DNA from: SSEF01 sp964604195
GTDB lineage: Bacteria > Patescibacteriota > Minisyncoccia > Moranbacterales > UBA1568
DNA: 64,000 bases
NCBI GenBank assembly: GCA_964604195.1
Contig: CAZRXW010000001.1
Span: 4,367 to 68,366 of the forward strand
Direction: 5' to 3'
The translations under genes and the position numbers were made by a program. The notes beneath the pieces were generated by a model. The model had not been told where the DNA came from. It worked only from the letters and a program-made list of their open reading frames with translations, and did not search any database. Positions 15,583 to 25,602 of the stretch are shown in pieces (position 1 is the stretch's first letter; each line of letters begins with the position of its first letter).

Positions 15583-16045
15583 ATGACGCAACAGCCGAAA
15601 TTTGTACCGAAACCTGGACAGGTAGACTTTACGGATATACGCTATTGTCCGGTGATGAACTGTGTTGTGCAGCACAGGCGAAAAATTCTGGTGGTACAGC
15701 GGAGTGCAGCGTTGCGACTCTATCCAGAGTATTGGAATGGGATTAGTGGTTTTCTTGATGATAAGCGAAGCTTTAAGGAAAAAGTGTGTGATGAACTAAG
15801 GGAAGAATTAGGAATAAAAAAGAACAATATCCTTTCTATTGAAATGGGAAATATTTTTCATCAGGAATCGCCAAAATATAAAAAAACATGGATTGTGCAT
15901 CCGGTACTGGTCGAAGTGGATACCGACAAAGTAAAACTCAACTGGGAAGCTCAAGATTTCCAATGGCTCTCGGCCCAGAGAAGCAATGAGGCTCAAACTT
16001 CTGCCAGGTTTTGATCAGGTGTTGGGCTCATTTTTCAAAAGGTAA
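15583..16045 (+). pseudogene. Nudix hydrolase with a frameshifted C-terminus
   Basis: The frame from 15583 encodes a Nudix fold (GFLDDKRSFKEKVCDELREELGI resembles the Nudix box G-x5-E-x7-REUxEExGU, with Asp-Asp replacing part of its start) and ends after 143 aa at 16014 with an unlikely tail. In the next frame, 15986-16045 encodes a good Nudix end, with LLPGFDQVLGSFF. Removing one base near 15975-15980 would join the two. This is either a real frameshift or an assembly error. Family members hydrolyse nucleoside diphosphates linked to X; the substrate is unknown. Confidence 0.65.
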
Positions 16046-16050
16046 CTGTT

Positions 16051-16915
16051 ATGAAAAAAAAGTATTGATTCTTGGAGCGAGAGGGATGCTGGGACAAGAA
16101 CTGGTCCGGGTATTTGGTATGGATGAACAGTATGAAATCATAGCTTGGGATAGAGTAGAGATGGACGTGACGGATTTTCAGGCTTTGACAGCGGGGATTG
16201 AACGCTTGAATCCAGCTATTATTCTAAATGCAGTGGCTTACAATGCGGTAGACCTTTGTGAGACGAGCGATGAGGAATTCGCTAAGGCAAAGCTTCTCAA
16301 TACCCGTGTACCAGAAAAATTGTCTCAAATAAGCCAAAAAATAGGGAGCATTTTGGTGCATTACTCCACAGGCTATGTCTTTGATGGGAAATCCGAGTCG
16401 GGGTATGATGAGAAAGTGCCCACGGAGCCACTCTCCCACTACGGGGCAACCAAACTCGGGGGGAAGAAAAAGTACTCGAGAGTGGGGCGAAGACCTATGT
16501 TATTCGGCTCTCGAAGCTTTTTGGGAAACCAGGGAGTTCTGCAGTAGGCAAGCGGAGTTTCTTTGATGTCATGCTTGAGAAAGGCAGGACTTCTGTTTCA
16601 GTGAAGGTAGTGGATGATGAGAAAAGTTGTTTTACCTACGTACCCGACTTGGCCGAAGCAACAAAATCTTTGATTGAAGATAAGGCACTCTATAGTATCT
16701 ATCATCTGCTTAATGAAAATGCGGTGACGTGGTGTGAGGCAGTACAGGAGCTTTATCGGTTGGCAAATGTAACGACGAAAGTGATTCCGGTGACGAGTGC
16801 CGAATTTCCGCGACCGGCGAGGAGACCACATGCTTCGGTTTTACAAAATACCAAACGACCAAAAATGCGACACTATCAGGAAGCATTGGCGGAATATCTG
16901 CATCAAGAATTATGA
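16051..16915 (+). pseudogene. rmlD: dTDP-4-dehydrorhamnose reductase, frameshifted
   Basis: The frames together encode a complete RmlD, the last step of dTDP-L-rhamnose synthesis: VLILGARGMLGQEL (NADPH motif), NAVAYNAVDLCE, HYSTGYVFDG and HYGATKLG (Tyr-Lys pair) in one frame, then KTYVIRLSKLFGKPG through RPHASVL in another. The ATG at 16051 is followed by A8, where one more A would bring it into frame; a TTG at 16065 is an in-frame alternative. A second shift falls in the G6 run at 16458-16463. Both defects are single missing bases in homopolymers, so sequencing error is plausible. The reductase is needed if the pathway works. Confidence 0.8.
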
Positions 16916-16993
16916 ATAAGGAATCAAGCGTATGAGAAAAAATTGTTGAGCATGATAGTATTTTATTTTTGATAGTTGATTTTTGACTTGATT

Positions 16994-18235
16994 ATGAATC
17001 ATCCACAACTCAAAAAATCTGATCTAGCTGTTTATCGAGCGCTCATGGGTGAAGAAAAGCGTCAGGCGGAAGGTCTCGAAATGATTGCTTCCGAAAACTA
17101 TGTTTCCAAAGCAGTTTTGGAGACACTCGGTACAGTCTTTACCAATAAATATTCAGAAGGATATCCTGGGAGGCGTTATTATGGTGGGCAAGTCTTTACT
17201 GATGTTGTCGAAACTTTAGCTCTCGATCGGGTCAAGAAACTCTTTGGTGCTCAGCATGCCAATGTACAGCCACACTCTGGTGCCCAAGCCAACCTGGCTG
17301 TCTATGCGGCTCTCCTCGAACCCGGTGATACCGTGCTGGGGATGGATCTCTCTCACGGTGGTCACCTGACTCATGGCCATCCGGTGACGCTTCCTGCCAA
17401 AGTGTATCGTTTTGTGCGGTATACCACAGAAGCTGATGGCAGTCTGGATTACCAAAAACTGGAAGCATTGGCCAAAAAAGAAAAGCCCAAACTGATGCTC
17501 GCTGGATTTTCTTCGTACACGAGACAGATTGATTATGAAAAGTTCACAGGCATTGCCAAAAAAGTGGGCGCTCGCTCGATGATGGATATGGCTCATATCG
17601 CTGGTCTCGTGGCGGGTAAAGCGCTTCCCAACCCAGTACCTCATTTTGATGTAGTAACAGCGACGACTCACAAGAGTTTGCGCGGTCCACGTGGAGGGCT
17701 TATTCTCTGCAAGGCAGAGTTTGCCAAAGCTATTGATAAAGCAGTCTTTCCTGGGACACAAGGAGGTCCTCATATGCAGGTAGTGGCAGCCAAAGCGGTA
17801 GCCTTTGGTGAAGCACTCAAGCCTGCCTTTAAGAGTTATGCCAAACAGATTTTGAAGAATGCTCAGGCTCTTGAGGCAAGTTTCCGAAAGCTTGGGTTCG
17901 TGATTGTTTTTGGTAAGACAGAAAATCATATGGTGGTGGTGGACGTAGTCAAAAGCCATGGAGTGACCGGCAAAGTAGGCGAAGAGCTTCTCGATACCAT
18001 CGGCATTACGGTGAATAAGAATGTAGTCCCAGATGATCCTCGTGGACCACTTGATCCATCGGGACTGCGGATTGGTGTGCCAGCACTTACTACTCGCGGT
18101 ATGAAGGAACGAGAAGTAAAACAGATTGCTCAGTATATTGATGCGGCCCTGCGCTCTCAGGGGGATACCAAAGAGCTGCTTCGTTTGCAACGGGAAGTAA
18201 AAAAACTTTGTAAACAGTTTCCGGTGTATCGCTAA
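16994..18235 (+). CDS. glyA: Serine hydroxymethyltransferase
   Basis: This 413-aa PLP enzyme interconverts serine and glycine with tetrahydrofolate. It shows EMIASENYVS, NKYSEGYPGRRYYGG, MDMAHIAGLVAGK and the PLP-binding lysine region ATTTHKSLRGPRGG, with TENHMVVVDV further on. Its length is normal. ATG 16994 is preferred to the in-frame upstream TTG, because the family starts close to residue LKKSD. rmlA begins 17 bases after the stop. Confidence 0.97.
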   Translation: MNHPQLKKSDLAVYRALMGEEKRQAEGLEMIASENYVSKAVLETLGTVFTNKYSEGYPGRRYYGGQVFTDVVETLALDRVKKLFGAQHANVQPHSGAQANLAVYAALLEPGDTVLGMDLSHGGHLTHGHPVTLPAKVYRFVRYTTEADGSLDYQKLEALAKKEKPKLMLAGFSSYTRQIDYEKFTGIAKKVGARSMMDMAHIAGLVAGKALPNPVPHFDVVTATTHKSLRGPRGGLILCKAEFAKAIDKAVFPGTQGGPHMQVVAAKAVAFGEALKPAFKSYAKQILKNAQALEASFRKLGFVIVFGKTENHMVVVDVVKSHGVTGKVGEELLDTIGITVNKNVVPDDPRGPLDPSGLRIGVPALTTRGMKEREVKQIAQYIDAALRSQGDTKELLRLQREVKKLCKQFPVYR

Positions 18236-18252
18236 ATAGTTTCTTGCCAAGT

Positions 18253-19050
18253 ATGAAGGGTATTATTCTTGCTGGAGGAACTGGGACCCGTCTCCTTCCT
18301 TCCACGGCCATTGCTTCCAAACAGCTGCTGCCAGTGTATGATCGGCCAATGATTTTTTATCCGCTCAATACGCTTCTCTCGGCTGGCATTACGGATGTCC
18401 TCATTATTGTGGCCCCAGAACATTCTGGACACTATCTGAATCTTTTGGGATCACTCCTCAGAACCAGAGGAATCAATATCTCGTTTGTCGTGCAAAAAGA
18501 GCCTAGGGGTTTAGCTGAAGCCTTTATTCTCGGAGAGGATTTTATTGATGGTGGACACTGTACCATGATTCTGGGAGATAACCTTTTTGAAGAGGATTTT
18601 ACAGGGGCTATCCAGAGTTTTGAGGGTGGCGGAAGAATTTTTGCCAAAGAAGTTCCTGATCCGGAGCGGTTCGGTGTTGTTTCCTTTGATGATGCATCAA
18701 AGACAGTGCTTTCTATTGAAGAAAAACCAAAAAATCCCGAAAGTCATTTCGCCATCCCGGGCCTCTATATTTATGACGGTCAGGTAGTGGACGTAGCCAA
18801 GTCTCTCCAGCCGTCTTCACGAGGAGAGTTAGAAATTGTCGATCTCCACAATCATTATCTTCGGCAGGAAAAACTCGATGTGAGGGTCCTCTCTGGAGCC
18901 TGGTTTGATGTCGGTACTCATGATTCCCTGTTGGATGCTGGTCTCTATGTACGGGCCAACCGCCTCCATGAGCGATTTTATCCACCATTGACGGAAGCCC
19001 TGGAAGAGTTTAAGCTCGAGTTCAAAAGACTGGTATCATTAAGTACATAA
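18253..19050 (+). CDS. rmlA: Glucose-1-phosphate thymidylyltransferase
   Basis: This 265-aa enzyme makes dTDP-glucose from dTTP and glucose-1-phosphate, the first rhamnose step. It shows the nucleotidyltransferase signature GIILAGGTGTRLLPST, SKQLLPVYDRPMIFYPL, the metal/nucleotide segment ILGDNLFEEDF, EEKPKNPESHFAIPGLY and WFDVGTHDSLLDA. It is somewhat shorter than the roughly 290-aa classical RmlA, lacking most of the C-terminal allosteric helix. It lies between glyA and galU. Confidence 0.93.
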   Translation: MKGIILAGGTGTRLLPSTAIASKQLLPVYDRPMIFYPLNTLLSAGITDVLIIVAPEHSGHYLNLLGSLLRTRGINISFVVQKEPRGLAEAFILGEDFIDGGHCTMILGDNLFEEDFTGAIQSFEGGGRIFAKEVPDPERFGVVSFDDASKTVLSIEEKPKNPESHFAIPGLYIYDGQVVDVAKSLQPSSRGELEIVDLHNHYLRQEKLDVRVLSGAWFDVGTHDSLLDAGLYVRANRLHERFYPPLTEALEEFKLEFKRLVSLST

Positions 19051-19066
19051 TCCCCATAGTATTCTT

Positions 19067-19945
19067 ATGCCACAAAAGATCAAAAAAGCGGTGATTGCTG
19101 TAGCGGGAAGCGGTACGAGACTTCTTCCAGCTACTAAGGCTATGCCCAAGGAAATGCTTCCTATTGTTGATAAGCCAGTGATTCAATTGGTGGTAGAAGA
19201 ACTTGTAGCAGCTGGCATTGAGGATATCATTTTTGTAACTCGTTGGGACAAGAAGCCGCTCGAAGATCATTTCGATTTTTCTTCAGCGCTCGAAGATGAC
19301 CTCAGGAAGAATGGGAAAGAGGATCGTTATGAACAGGTACACGCGATTGCTGAAATGGCTAATTTTGTCCATATTCGTCAGAAGGGACCATACGGTAACG
19401 GTACACCGGTTTTGTCAGCAGCAAGCTTGGTAGACGATGAACCTTTTGTGTATTGTTTTGGTGATGATTTAGTGAAATCGACAGTCTCCTTTACCAAGCA
19501 GATGGTTGATGAGTATAACCAACATGGACATCCCATGATTGGGGTGCAAGAGGTTCCGCTTACTGAGGTCTCTAAATATGGCATTGTTGATGTGGATCAG
19601 GCGACTATGCAAGTGCGTAATATTGTCGAAAAACCGAAGCAAGAAGAGGCTCCCTCGCAGTTAGCAAATTTTGGGCGAATGATTTTAAATCAAGAGATTA
19701 TTGATATTCTCAAGACTACTGCATTAGGAAAGGGGAATGAGTTATGGATTGTTGATGCTATTCACAATTACATTAAGAACGGAGGGAAGTTTTATGCCAA
19801 AACGGTGGAGGGTGGTCAATGGATGACAACGGGTGATCCGCTGAATTACATGACAACCATTCTTACGTATGCTGTTGAGCGTCCGGATATTGGCGAGCAG
19901 CTGAGAGCATATATGAAACAGCTTTTGGATAAGCAAAGCTCCTAG
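19067..19945 (+). CDS. galU: UTP-glucose-1-phosphate uridylyltransferase
   Basis: This 292-aa enzyme makes UDP-glucose. The features AVIAVAGSGTRLLPATKAMPKEMLPIVDKP, EDIIFVTRWDKKPLEDHFD, FVYCFGDDLV and IVEKPKQEEAPSQLANFGR are diagnostic of bacterial GalU and distinguish it from the RmlA encoded just before. The product could feed the sugar-transferase and glycosyltransferase genes of this window. Confidence 0.95.
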   Translation: MPQKIKKAVIAVAGSGTRLLPATKAMPKEMLPIVDKPVIQLVVEELVAAGIEDIIFVTRWDKKPLEDHFDFSSALEDDLRKNGKEDRYEQVHAIAEMANFVHIRQKGPYGNGTPVLSAASLVDDEPFVYCFGDDLVKSTVSFTKQMVDEYNQHGHPMIGVQEVPLTEVSKYGIVDVDQATMQVRNIVEKPKQEEAPSQLANFGRMILNQEIIDILKTTALGKGNELWIVDAIHNYIKNGGKFYAKTVEGGQWMTTGDPLNYMTTILTYAVERPDIGEQLRAYMKQLLDKQSS

Positions 19946-19953
19946 CTTTTGTC

Positions 19954-20652
19954 ATGTATTGGATCTATCTTTTCCTGTTTATCTGCATGATTTTTACTCC
20001 AGAAGTTGTTTCTGATGGATTGTTTTTCTTTGGAGAGGAAGATTTAGAATCAGTAATTATATTTGTTTTCGGGCTCATCGGTCTTCTCCTGTATCTTGGG
20101 AAAGAATCAGCCCTTATTCGAACCGTCACCGAAAAACTTTCACTGCAACAGGAGTCAAACAAAATCCGCAAGGATCTCGCCCAGACCTATACTTATATAG
20201 GGGAGATAAATCGACAGTTGGAGATTCTAAAAAATATGATTGTCGAAAGTCCTCACACGGCCAAAGAACTCTTGCAGGAAGATCGAGAACAGGTGTTCCA
20301 ATCAGTTTTTGGGGCGGCACTCCTTTTAGCACAATCTGATGCGGCAGAGCTGGTATTTCTCGATGTGAATAAGCAGCATATCGTAGGGCGTTATCGATCG
20401 AAAGGACTGACTGAGCCGCTATTGTCTGCTGAAGCCAGTGATCTTATTGAACAGCGGCGATACTGGTGGCATGAGGATGGATTAGCTGTCGTGCGTTCCC
20501 AAGAGGAATCTTTGGGGATAGCAGCATTTCTGCTTGTTCGCTCAGCTAAAAATAAGATTGAAGAAATTGGTGTCTTTCAAATATTGGTGACGCATGCTCT
20601 TTTGTTGTTTTCTCTAAGGCAGGTACGTGATCAGCAAACTTTTGAATGGTAG
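19954..20652 (+). CDS. Membrane protein with coiled coil and GAF-like C-terminal domain
   Basis: This 232-aa protein is not assigned to a family. Two membrane segments (about residues 2-16 and 31-50) precede a coiled-coil stretch (about 60-100) and a cytoplasmic alpha/beta domain (about 105-232) with alternating strands and helices that resembles a GAF fold (VFLDVNKQHIVGRYRSKGLTE). No effector domain is present. It follows galU by 8 bases and precedes the glycosyltransferase by 9, so it belongs to the same transcription unit. Confidence 0.5.
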   Translation: MYWIYLFLFICMIFTPEVVSDGLFFFGEEDLESVIIFVFGLIGLLLYLGKESALIRTVTEKLSLQQESNKIRKDLAQTYTYIGEINRQLEILKNMIVESPHTAKELLQEDREQVFQSVFGAALLLAQSDAAELVFLDVNKQHIVGRYRSKGLTEPLLSAEASDLIEQRRYWWHEDGLAVVRSQEESLGIAAFLLVRSAKNKIEEIGVFQILVTHALLLFSLRQVRDQQTFEW

Positions 20653-20661
20653 ATTTTGCGT

Positions 20662-21789
20662 ATGCGTATTGGTATTGATGCGCGATTTTATGGATCAATT
20701 GGTAAGGGTTTGGGGCGCTATACTCAGAAGCTTATTCAAGAGTTAGAAAAGCTGCCAGGCGACGATCAGTTTGTCATTTTTTTGCGCCGAGAAAATTATG
20801 CCGAATATCAGCCAATGAATTCGCGTTTTACCAAGGTGCTGGCTGACTTCTCTTGGTATGGGTGGCGTGAGCAATTTCTTTTCCCTGTTCTCCTATACCA
20901 ACACAAGGTTGATTGTATGCATTTTCCTCACTTCAATGTCCCTTTGCTTTATTGGAAAAAGAGTATTGTAACCATTCATGACCTCATTCTTTTTCACTAT
21001 CCAACAGTGAAAGCTTCAGAACTGTCACCGCTTCTGTATTGGATAAAATACTGGGTATACCGTTTCGTTATTTTGATGGCGGTACACAGAGCTCGGAGAG
21101 TTATCGTTGTATCTCGCTTTACTGCTGATGATGTATTAAAGGCATTCCCGTTAGTCGGGGATAAGGTTTTAGTTACGTATGAGGCTGCTGAAAACTATTG
21201 TTTTTGGAACGACAAGGATACTTCTCAGGATTTTTTACAGTCTCTGGGACTGCGTTCAAAAGAATACATTCTCTATGTAGGTAACGCCTATCCGCATAAA
21301 AATCTGGAATGCCTACTCTCTATAGCCGAACAGCTCTCTGAGAAGATTTTTGTATGTGTTGGGAAGGAGGATTATTTTTATAGGAATCTCCACCAAAAAG
21401 CCAAAGGTATGGGAATAGAAAACGTTTTTTTTGTTGGATTTATCTCCGATAGAGAGCTGGCTATCCTGTATAGGGAGGCGATGTGTTATTTCTTCCCCTC
21501 TCTTTATGAAGGATTTGGTCTTCCTGGATTGGAGGCGCTTGTGCATGGACTTCCAGTCGTAGCAGCACGGGCAGGTGCTTTGCCAGAGATTTTGGCCAGG
21601 GCTGCTTGTTATTTTGATCCAGAAGACCAGGCGTCAGCAATTGATCTTTTAAAGCGGGTTGAAAAAGACATGTCTTTTCGTTCACATTTGATTCAAAATG
21701 GGTACCGGCGTGTAGCGGAATTTTCGTGGGATCATATGGCCTCGCTAACCCTTCGAGGGTATCATGAGGGAGAGAGTATTACTGTATGA
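20662..21789 (+). CDS. GT4-family glycosyltransferase
   Basis: This 375-aa enzyme is a GT-B retaining glycosyltransferase. The N-terminal domain opens IGIDARFYGSIGKGLGRYTQKL, with the Gly-rich acceptor loop. The C-terminal domain has YILYVGNAYPHKNLECLL and the nucleotide-sugar motif FPSLYEGFGLPGLEAL, with the E-x7-E pair. It probably extends a cell-surface glycan; donor and acceptor are unknown. The ATG at 20662 is chosen over the in-frame TTG two codons upstream. It overlaps the DUF4012 gene by four bases. Confidence 0.93.
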   Translation: MRIGIDARFYGSIGKGLGRYTQKLIQELEKLPGDDQFVIFLRRENYAEYQPMNSRFTKVLADFSWYGWREQFLFPVLLYQHKVDCMHFPHFNVPLLYWKKSIVTIHDLILFHYPTVKASELSPLLYWIKYWVYRFVILMAVHRARRVIVVSRFTADDVLKAFPLVGDKVLVTYEAAENYCFWNDKDTSQDFLQSLGLRSKEYILYVGNAYPHKNLECLLSIAEQLSEKIFVCVGKEDYFYRNLHQKAKGMGIENVFFVGFISDRELAILYREAMCYFFPSLYEGFGLPGLEALVHGLPVVAARAGALPEILARAACYFDPEDQASAIDLLKRVEKDMSFRSHLIQNGYRRVAEFSWDHMASLTLRGYHEGESITV

Positions 21790-23879
21790 GAGATATTATT
21801 CCCGGATTACCATCAGAGGATATACGTAAAGATTTCCTGCCCGTCAAACCGCGTGCCTTTGATTATGAAGGCACGAGAGGGAATCTTCAGTATGACCGGC
21901 AGACATTTCCTGCTCAAAATTATGGTACTCAATTCTTTCAAGAGAATAAGCGGGTTAAGTGGGGTCGCTGGTTTTTCTTGGCTGTTGTTATCTTTGTGGC
22001 AGCTATTTTGGTCTGGCAGTGGAAGATAGCTTTGATAGAGCGAGGAGAGCAGGGGTATGCTGCCTTAGAAGAGGCTGCTCGTGCCTTGAAATCACAGGAT
22101 CGAGTACGTGCTGAGCAGAAACTGCATGAAGCGAGTGAGCGTTTCGAGAGTGGCTCGAGACTTCTCTGGGGAGCTCAGTATAGTTTACCGGTGATCGAGA
22201 AAATTCCAGGGGCAGGATTTTTAACGAGTGGTATTGCTTTGATGAAGGCGGGGGAGCATTTGGCGATTGGAGCCCAAGAACTTGCTGGATTTCTTGATCA
22301 ATCACTGAGTCATATAGAGACAGAAAAACAACCATCTTTGTTGGAGATCCTGAAGAGTGGGGAGAAAAATTTAATTCAGGGTAATGACGAAATACAAAAA
22401 GCACTGAAGTTTCTCCAGTATGTCCATCCAGAAAGTCTTCCTGAGGATAAACAGGGTCCGTTTAGGAAAGGAGAGGCACTTCTCCCAGTGTTAGCACATG
22501 CGCTCAATTTGTCCGTTACCCATCTTGATTTGCTGAATGAACTGCTTGGTGGTAATGGTCCACGTCTCTACTTATTTCTTTTTCAGAACAATCATGAGCT
22601 TAGGCCAACGGGTGGATTTATTGGCAGTTATGGAATTTTAGAAATGCGATCAGGAATGGTAAGGAGATTTTTTGTTGACGGTATCTTCAATCCTGATGGT
22701 CAATTAAAAGAAAATATTGTTCCTCCCGCCCCGATCCAAAAAATTAGTACCGGTTGGAGTTTGCATGACAGTAATTGGTTTCCAGATTTTCCTACCTCAG
22801 CGGAAAAAGCAAGATTCTTTTACGAGAAAACAGGTGGTCCCACAACTGACGGGGTAGTAGCGATGACTCCTGAAGTACTTGAACGGGTTCTACGAGTTCT
22901 TGGGCCAGTTGATTTACCGGAGTACGGAGTGACAATTGATGCTGATAATTTTATACCGTTAATCCAAGAGGAAGTTGAGGTGAATTATGACAAGGAGGAG
23001 AATAATCCAAAGAAAATTTTAGGCGATTTGACTGGTGTATTGATCAGACGACTGGTGGAAAAGCCAGATCCTGATATCTTACTTGGCCTAGGTGATGTTT
23101 TGGTGAATTTGTTGAATGAGCGGCACATACTTTTGTTTGCCCGTGATGATCGTGCCCAGAATCTTATTAGATCCTCTGGTTGGTCAGGGGAGATGCTAAA
23201 TACCCCCTATGATTATCTTTCAGTGGTACACACAAACATTAACGGGTTTAAGACCGATGGGGTTGTAAAGGACAATATCCATCATCAGGTCAGTATTCAG
23301 GGGGATGGTTCAGTAATTGACACTGTGTCTGTTACCAGGGTGCACACTGGTGGCAATAGCCCATATGAGTGGTGGAATAAAGTAAATGCAAATTATATGA
23401 GGGTATATGTACCGCTTGGATCAGAGCTTCTTTCGGCGAGCGGTATGACGCGGGAAGTGAATGTTTCACCGGTAGATTATGACGCCCTTCGTTTTCGACG
23501 TGATGAAGAGGTGATAAATGAAGAGGGGAAGATACGTATTGATTCAGAAAGCGGAACCCGTATTGGTGAAGAATTTGGCAAAACAGTTTTTGGCAATTGG
23601 GTTTATGTTAGTCCTGGGGAACAGGTAACAGTGGTCTATCGCTACAAACTTCCCTTTAGACTTGCTCTTGAAGGCGAGTTTTCGGACCCATTACCCTTCT
23701 CTATCCTCTATCAAAAGCAAGCGGGTACAACTGGCTGGCGGTTATTAACAGAGATTGAACATCCTAATGAGAGGAGAATAATTTGGCAGAGCGCTGAAAA
23801 TTTGGTACCGTACGGGCGTATCCTGAAACAAGAAACAAATTTAGATCGTAATGTTTTTCTCGGCCTCGTTTTGCAGTAA
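21786..23879 (+). CDS. DUF4012 membrane-anchored protein
   Basis: This 697-aa protein has a cytoplasmic N-terminus (about 60 residues), one membrane helix (about 61-78, WFFLAVVIFVAAILVWQW), a helical stalk and a large external DUF4012 domain. The domain signature is LFLFQNNHELRPTGGFIGSYG with FVDGIFNPDGQ (near residues 260-315). DUF4012 is common in CPR and some Gram-positive bacteria, usually near glycosyltransferase and flippase genes, as here. Its biochemical role is not established. Translational coupling with the GT4 gene (ATGA) and the nearby murJ suggest an envelope glycan role. Confidence 0.85.
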   Translation: MRDIIPGLPSEDIRKDFLPVKPRAFDYEGTRGNLQYDRQTFPAQNYGTQFFQENKRVKWGRWFFLAVVIFVAAILVWQWKIALIERGEQGYAALEEAARALKSQDRVRAEQKLHEASERFESGSRLLWGAQYSLPVIEKIPGAGFLTSGIALMKAGEHLAIGAQELAGFLDQSLSHIETEKQPSLLEILKSGEKNLIQGNDEIQKALKFLQYVHPESLPEDKQGPFRKGEALLPVLAHALNLSVTHLDLLNELLGGNGPRLYLFLFQNNHELRPTGGFIGSYGILEMRSGMVRRFFVDGIFNPDGQLKENIVPPAPIQKISTGWSLHDSNWFPDFPTSAEKARFFYEKTGGPTTDGVVAMTPEVLERVLRVLGPVDLPEYGVTIDADNFIPLIQEEVEVNYDKEENNPKKILGDLTGVLIRRLVEKPDPDILLGLGDVLVNLLNERHILLFARDDRAQNLIRSSGWSGEMLNTPYDYLSVVHTNINGFKTDGVVKDNIHHQVSIQGDGSVIDTVSVTRVHTGGNSPYEWWNKVNANYMRVYVPLGSELLSASGMTREVNVSPVDYDALRFRRDEEVINEEGKIRIDSESGTRIGEEFGKTVFGNWVYVSPGEQVTVVYRYKLPFRLALEGEFSDPLPFSILYQKQAGTTGWRLLTEIEHPNERRIIWQSAENLVPYGRILKQETNLDRNVFLGLVLQ

Positions 23880-23888
23880 GAGTTTCTC

Positions 23889-25550
23889 ATGAAGTTTCTC
23901 AATAAAATTTTTCGGCGATGTTTTCTTGCTAGCAATGCCCCTATAGCTTCATTAGGTGGAGCAGCTTTTATAATTGCCATTGCAGGGATATTGAGTCGAC
24001 TACTTGGTTTTGTTCGTGATAGATTACTCGCCTCTACTTTTGGTGCGGGTGATACGCTTGATATATACTATGCCGCGTTTCGTTTGCCAGATTTCATTTA
24101 TGGACTGTTGGTTTTAGGAGCACTTTCTGCGGCTTTTGTTCCCGTGTTTACAGAGCTTATAAATAAAGATGACTCTAAACTTGCTTGGCGACTGACAAAC
24201 AATGTGCTCACCTTACTTCTCCTTACCCTGGGAGGTATATCACTTGTAGGTATTATTTTCGCCCCGATGGTTGCTGCTTTGGTAGCCCCTGGTTTTTCTC
24301 CTGAAAAGCAAGCGGCTGTGGCAAATTTGACGAGGGTGATGCTTCTTTCCCCGATACTACTATCCCTCTCTGCTGTTTTTGGTGGAGTACTTGTTTCTCT
24401 CAAACGATTTCTGGCTTATTCGCTTGCCCCAATTTTTTATAATGTAGGTATTATTGTTGGTATTGTTGGATTTGTTCCCCTGGTAGGTATTGTTGGACTA
24501 GCGTGGGGAGTGGTATTAGGAGCCTTTTTGCATGTATTTGTTCAGTACCCAGCTATTCGTGAATCAGGATATCGTTTCGAGTATATTCGTTGGAAGAGTC
24601 TTGTTGATGATTCAACTCGTCAGGTGATTCGACTCATGATACCGCGGTCACTTGCTATGGCTATCAATCAGATAAGTCTTCTTTTGGTCACCATTTTTGC
24701 CTCAACCCTAGCATCGGGAAGTTTGGCGGTAGTAACGCTTGCTACTAATATCCAGAGTGTGCCTTTGGGTCTCTTTGGTATCTCATTTGCCGTAGCAGCG
24801 TTTCCTGTTCTTTCTCAATATGCCGCCAAAGAAGCTCATGAGACTTTTTTTAAAACTCTCTCACGGACAGCGAGGAGAATCTCATATTTTGTTATCCCGC
24901 TCTCTTGTTTTCTTATTATTTTTCGTGCTGAGATTGTTCGTGTAGTGTTGGGAGCTGGTGCGTTTAATTGGGAGGACACCATCCTTACTTTCCAGGTATT
25001 GGGACTCTTGGCGGTCTCTCTCCTTGCCCAGTGTCTTATCCCACTCTTTGTTCGTGCCTTCTTTGCTCTCCAGGATACAAGGTTACCACTATTTGCTGCT
25101 CTTTTTGGTGAAGTCATTCATCTAGTAAGTATCCCTCTTTTACTTCCACGATTTGAAGTGCTTGGTCTAGGGATAGCCTTTTCATTAGGTGCTTTTTCTC
25201 AGCTTATTCTCCTCTACATATTTCTTCGTCGTCGTTTGCCATATTTTCGTGACGAGAACATCCTTTCTCCAATTTTAAAAGTTATCCTTATCGCTTTTGC
25301 CTCATCAATGGTGGCCCAACTCTCCAAGGGGTTATTCGCCCTGACGATTGATCGGGTAGATACCTTCGCTGAAGTTTTTGTGAAGCTTTCTCTGGGGCTA
25401 CTTATTGGAGTGGGTACTTATATAGCCCTTTCAGCTTGGTATCGCTTGCCAGAGTATCTCGATATAAGACGATTTATTTTACAACGCGTGTTTCGTCGTC
25501 CAGAAACAGTGGCACTTACTCAGGATCATCCCGAGCAGGGGGATTGGTAG
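23889..25550 (+). CDS. murJ: Lipid II flippase MurJ/MviN
   Basis: This 553-aa protein has about 14 membrane segments and the MATE/MVF-superfamily opening FIIAIAGILSRLLGFVRDRLLASTFGAGDTLDIYYAAFRLPDF, which includes the conserved Arg and Asp residues of MurJ. GALSAAFVPVFTE and LVSLKRFLAYSLAPIFYNVGII are also typical. It flips lipid-linked peptidoglycan precursors across the membrane. The soluble tail after about residue 515 is charged. It directly follows the DUF4012 gene. Confidence 0.95.
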   Translation: MKFLNKIFRRCFLASNAPIASLGGAAFIIAIAGILSRLLGFVRDRLLASTFGAGDTLDIYYAAFRLPDFIYGLLVLGALSAAFVPVFTELINKDDSKLAWRLTNNVLTLLLLTLGGISLVGIIFAPMVAALVAPGFSPEKQAAVANLTRVMLLSPILLSLSAVFGGVLVSLKRFLAYSLAPIFYNVGIIVGIVGFVPLVGIVGLAWGVVLGAFLHVFVQYPAIRESGYRFEYIRWKSLVDDSTRQVIRLMIPRSLAMAINQISLLLVTIFASTLASGSLAVVTLATNIQSVPLGLFGISFAVAAFPVLSQYAAKEAHETFFKTLSRTARRISYFVIPLSCFLIIFRAEIVRVVLGAGAFNWEDTILTFQVLGLLAVSLLAQCLIPLFVRAFFALQDTRLPLFAALFGEVIHLVSIPLLLPRFEVLGLGIAFSLGAFSQLILLYIFLRRRLPYFRDENILSPILKVILIAFASSMVAQLSKGLFALTIDRVDTFAEVFVKLSLGLLIGVGTYIALSAWYRLPEYLDIRRFILQRVFRRPETVALTQDHPEQGDW

Positions 25551-25602
25551 AAGAAAGGGCTGTTCCATTGATTTTTCCCTTCTTTTCGGCTAGTCTTACG
25601 GA

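Noticed and set aside
17216..18250. 344-codon frame on the minus strand
   Set aside because: It is a shadow of glyA, whose full sequence is diagnostic.
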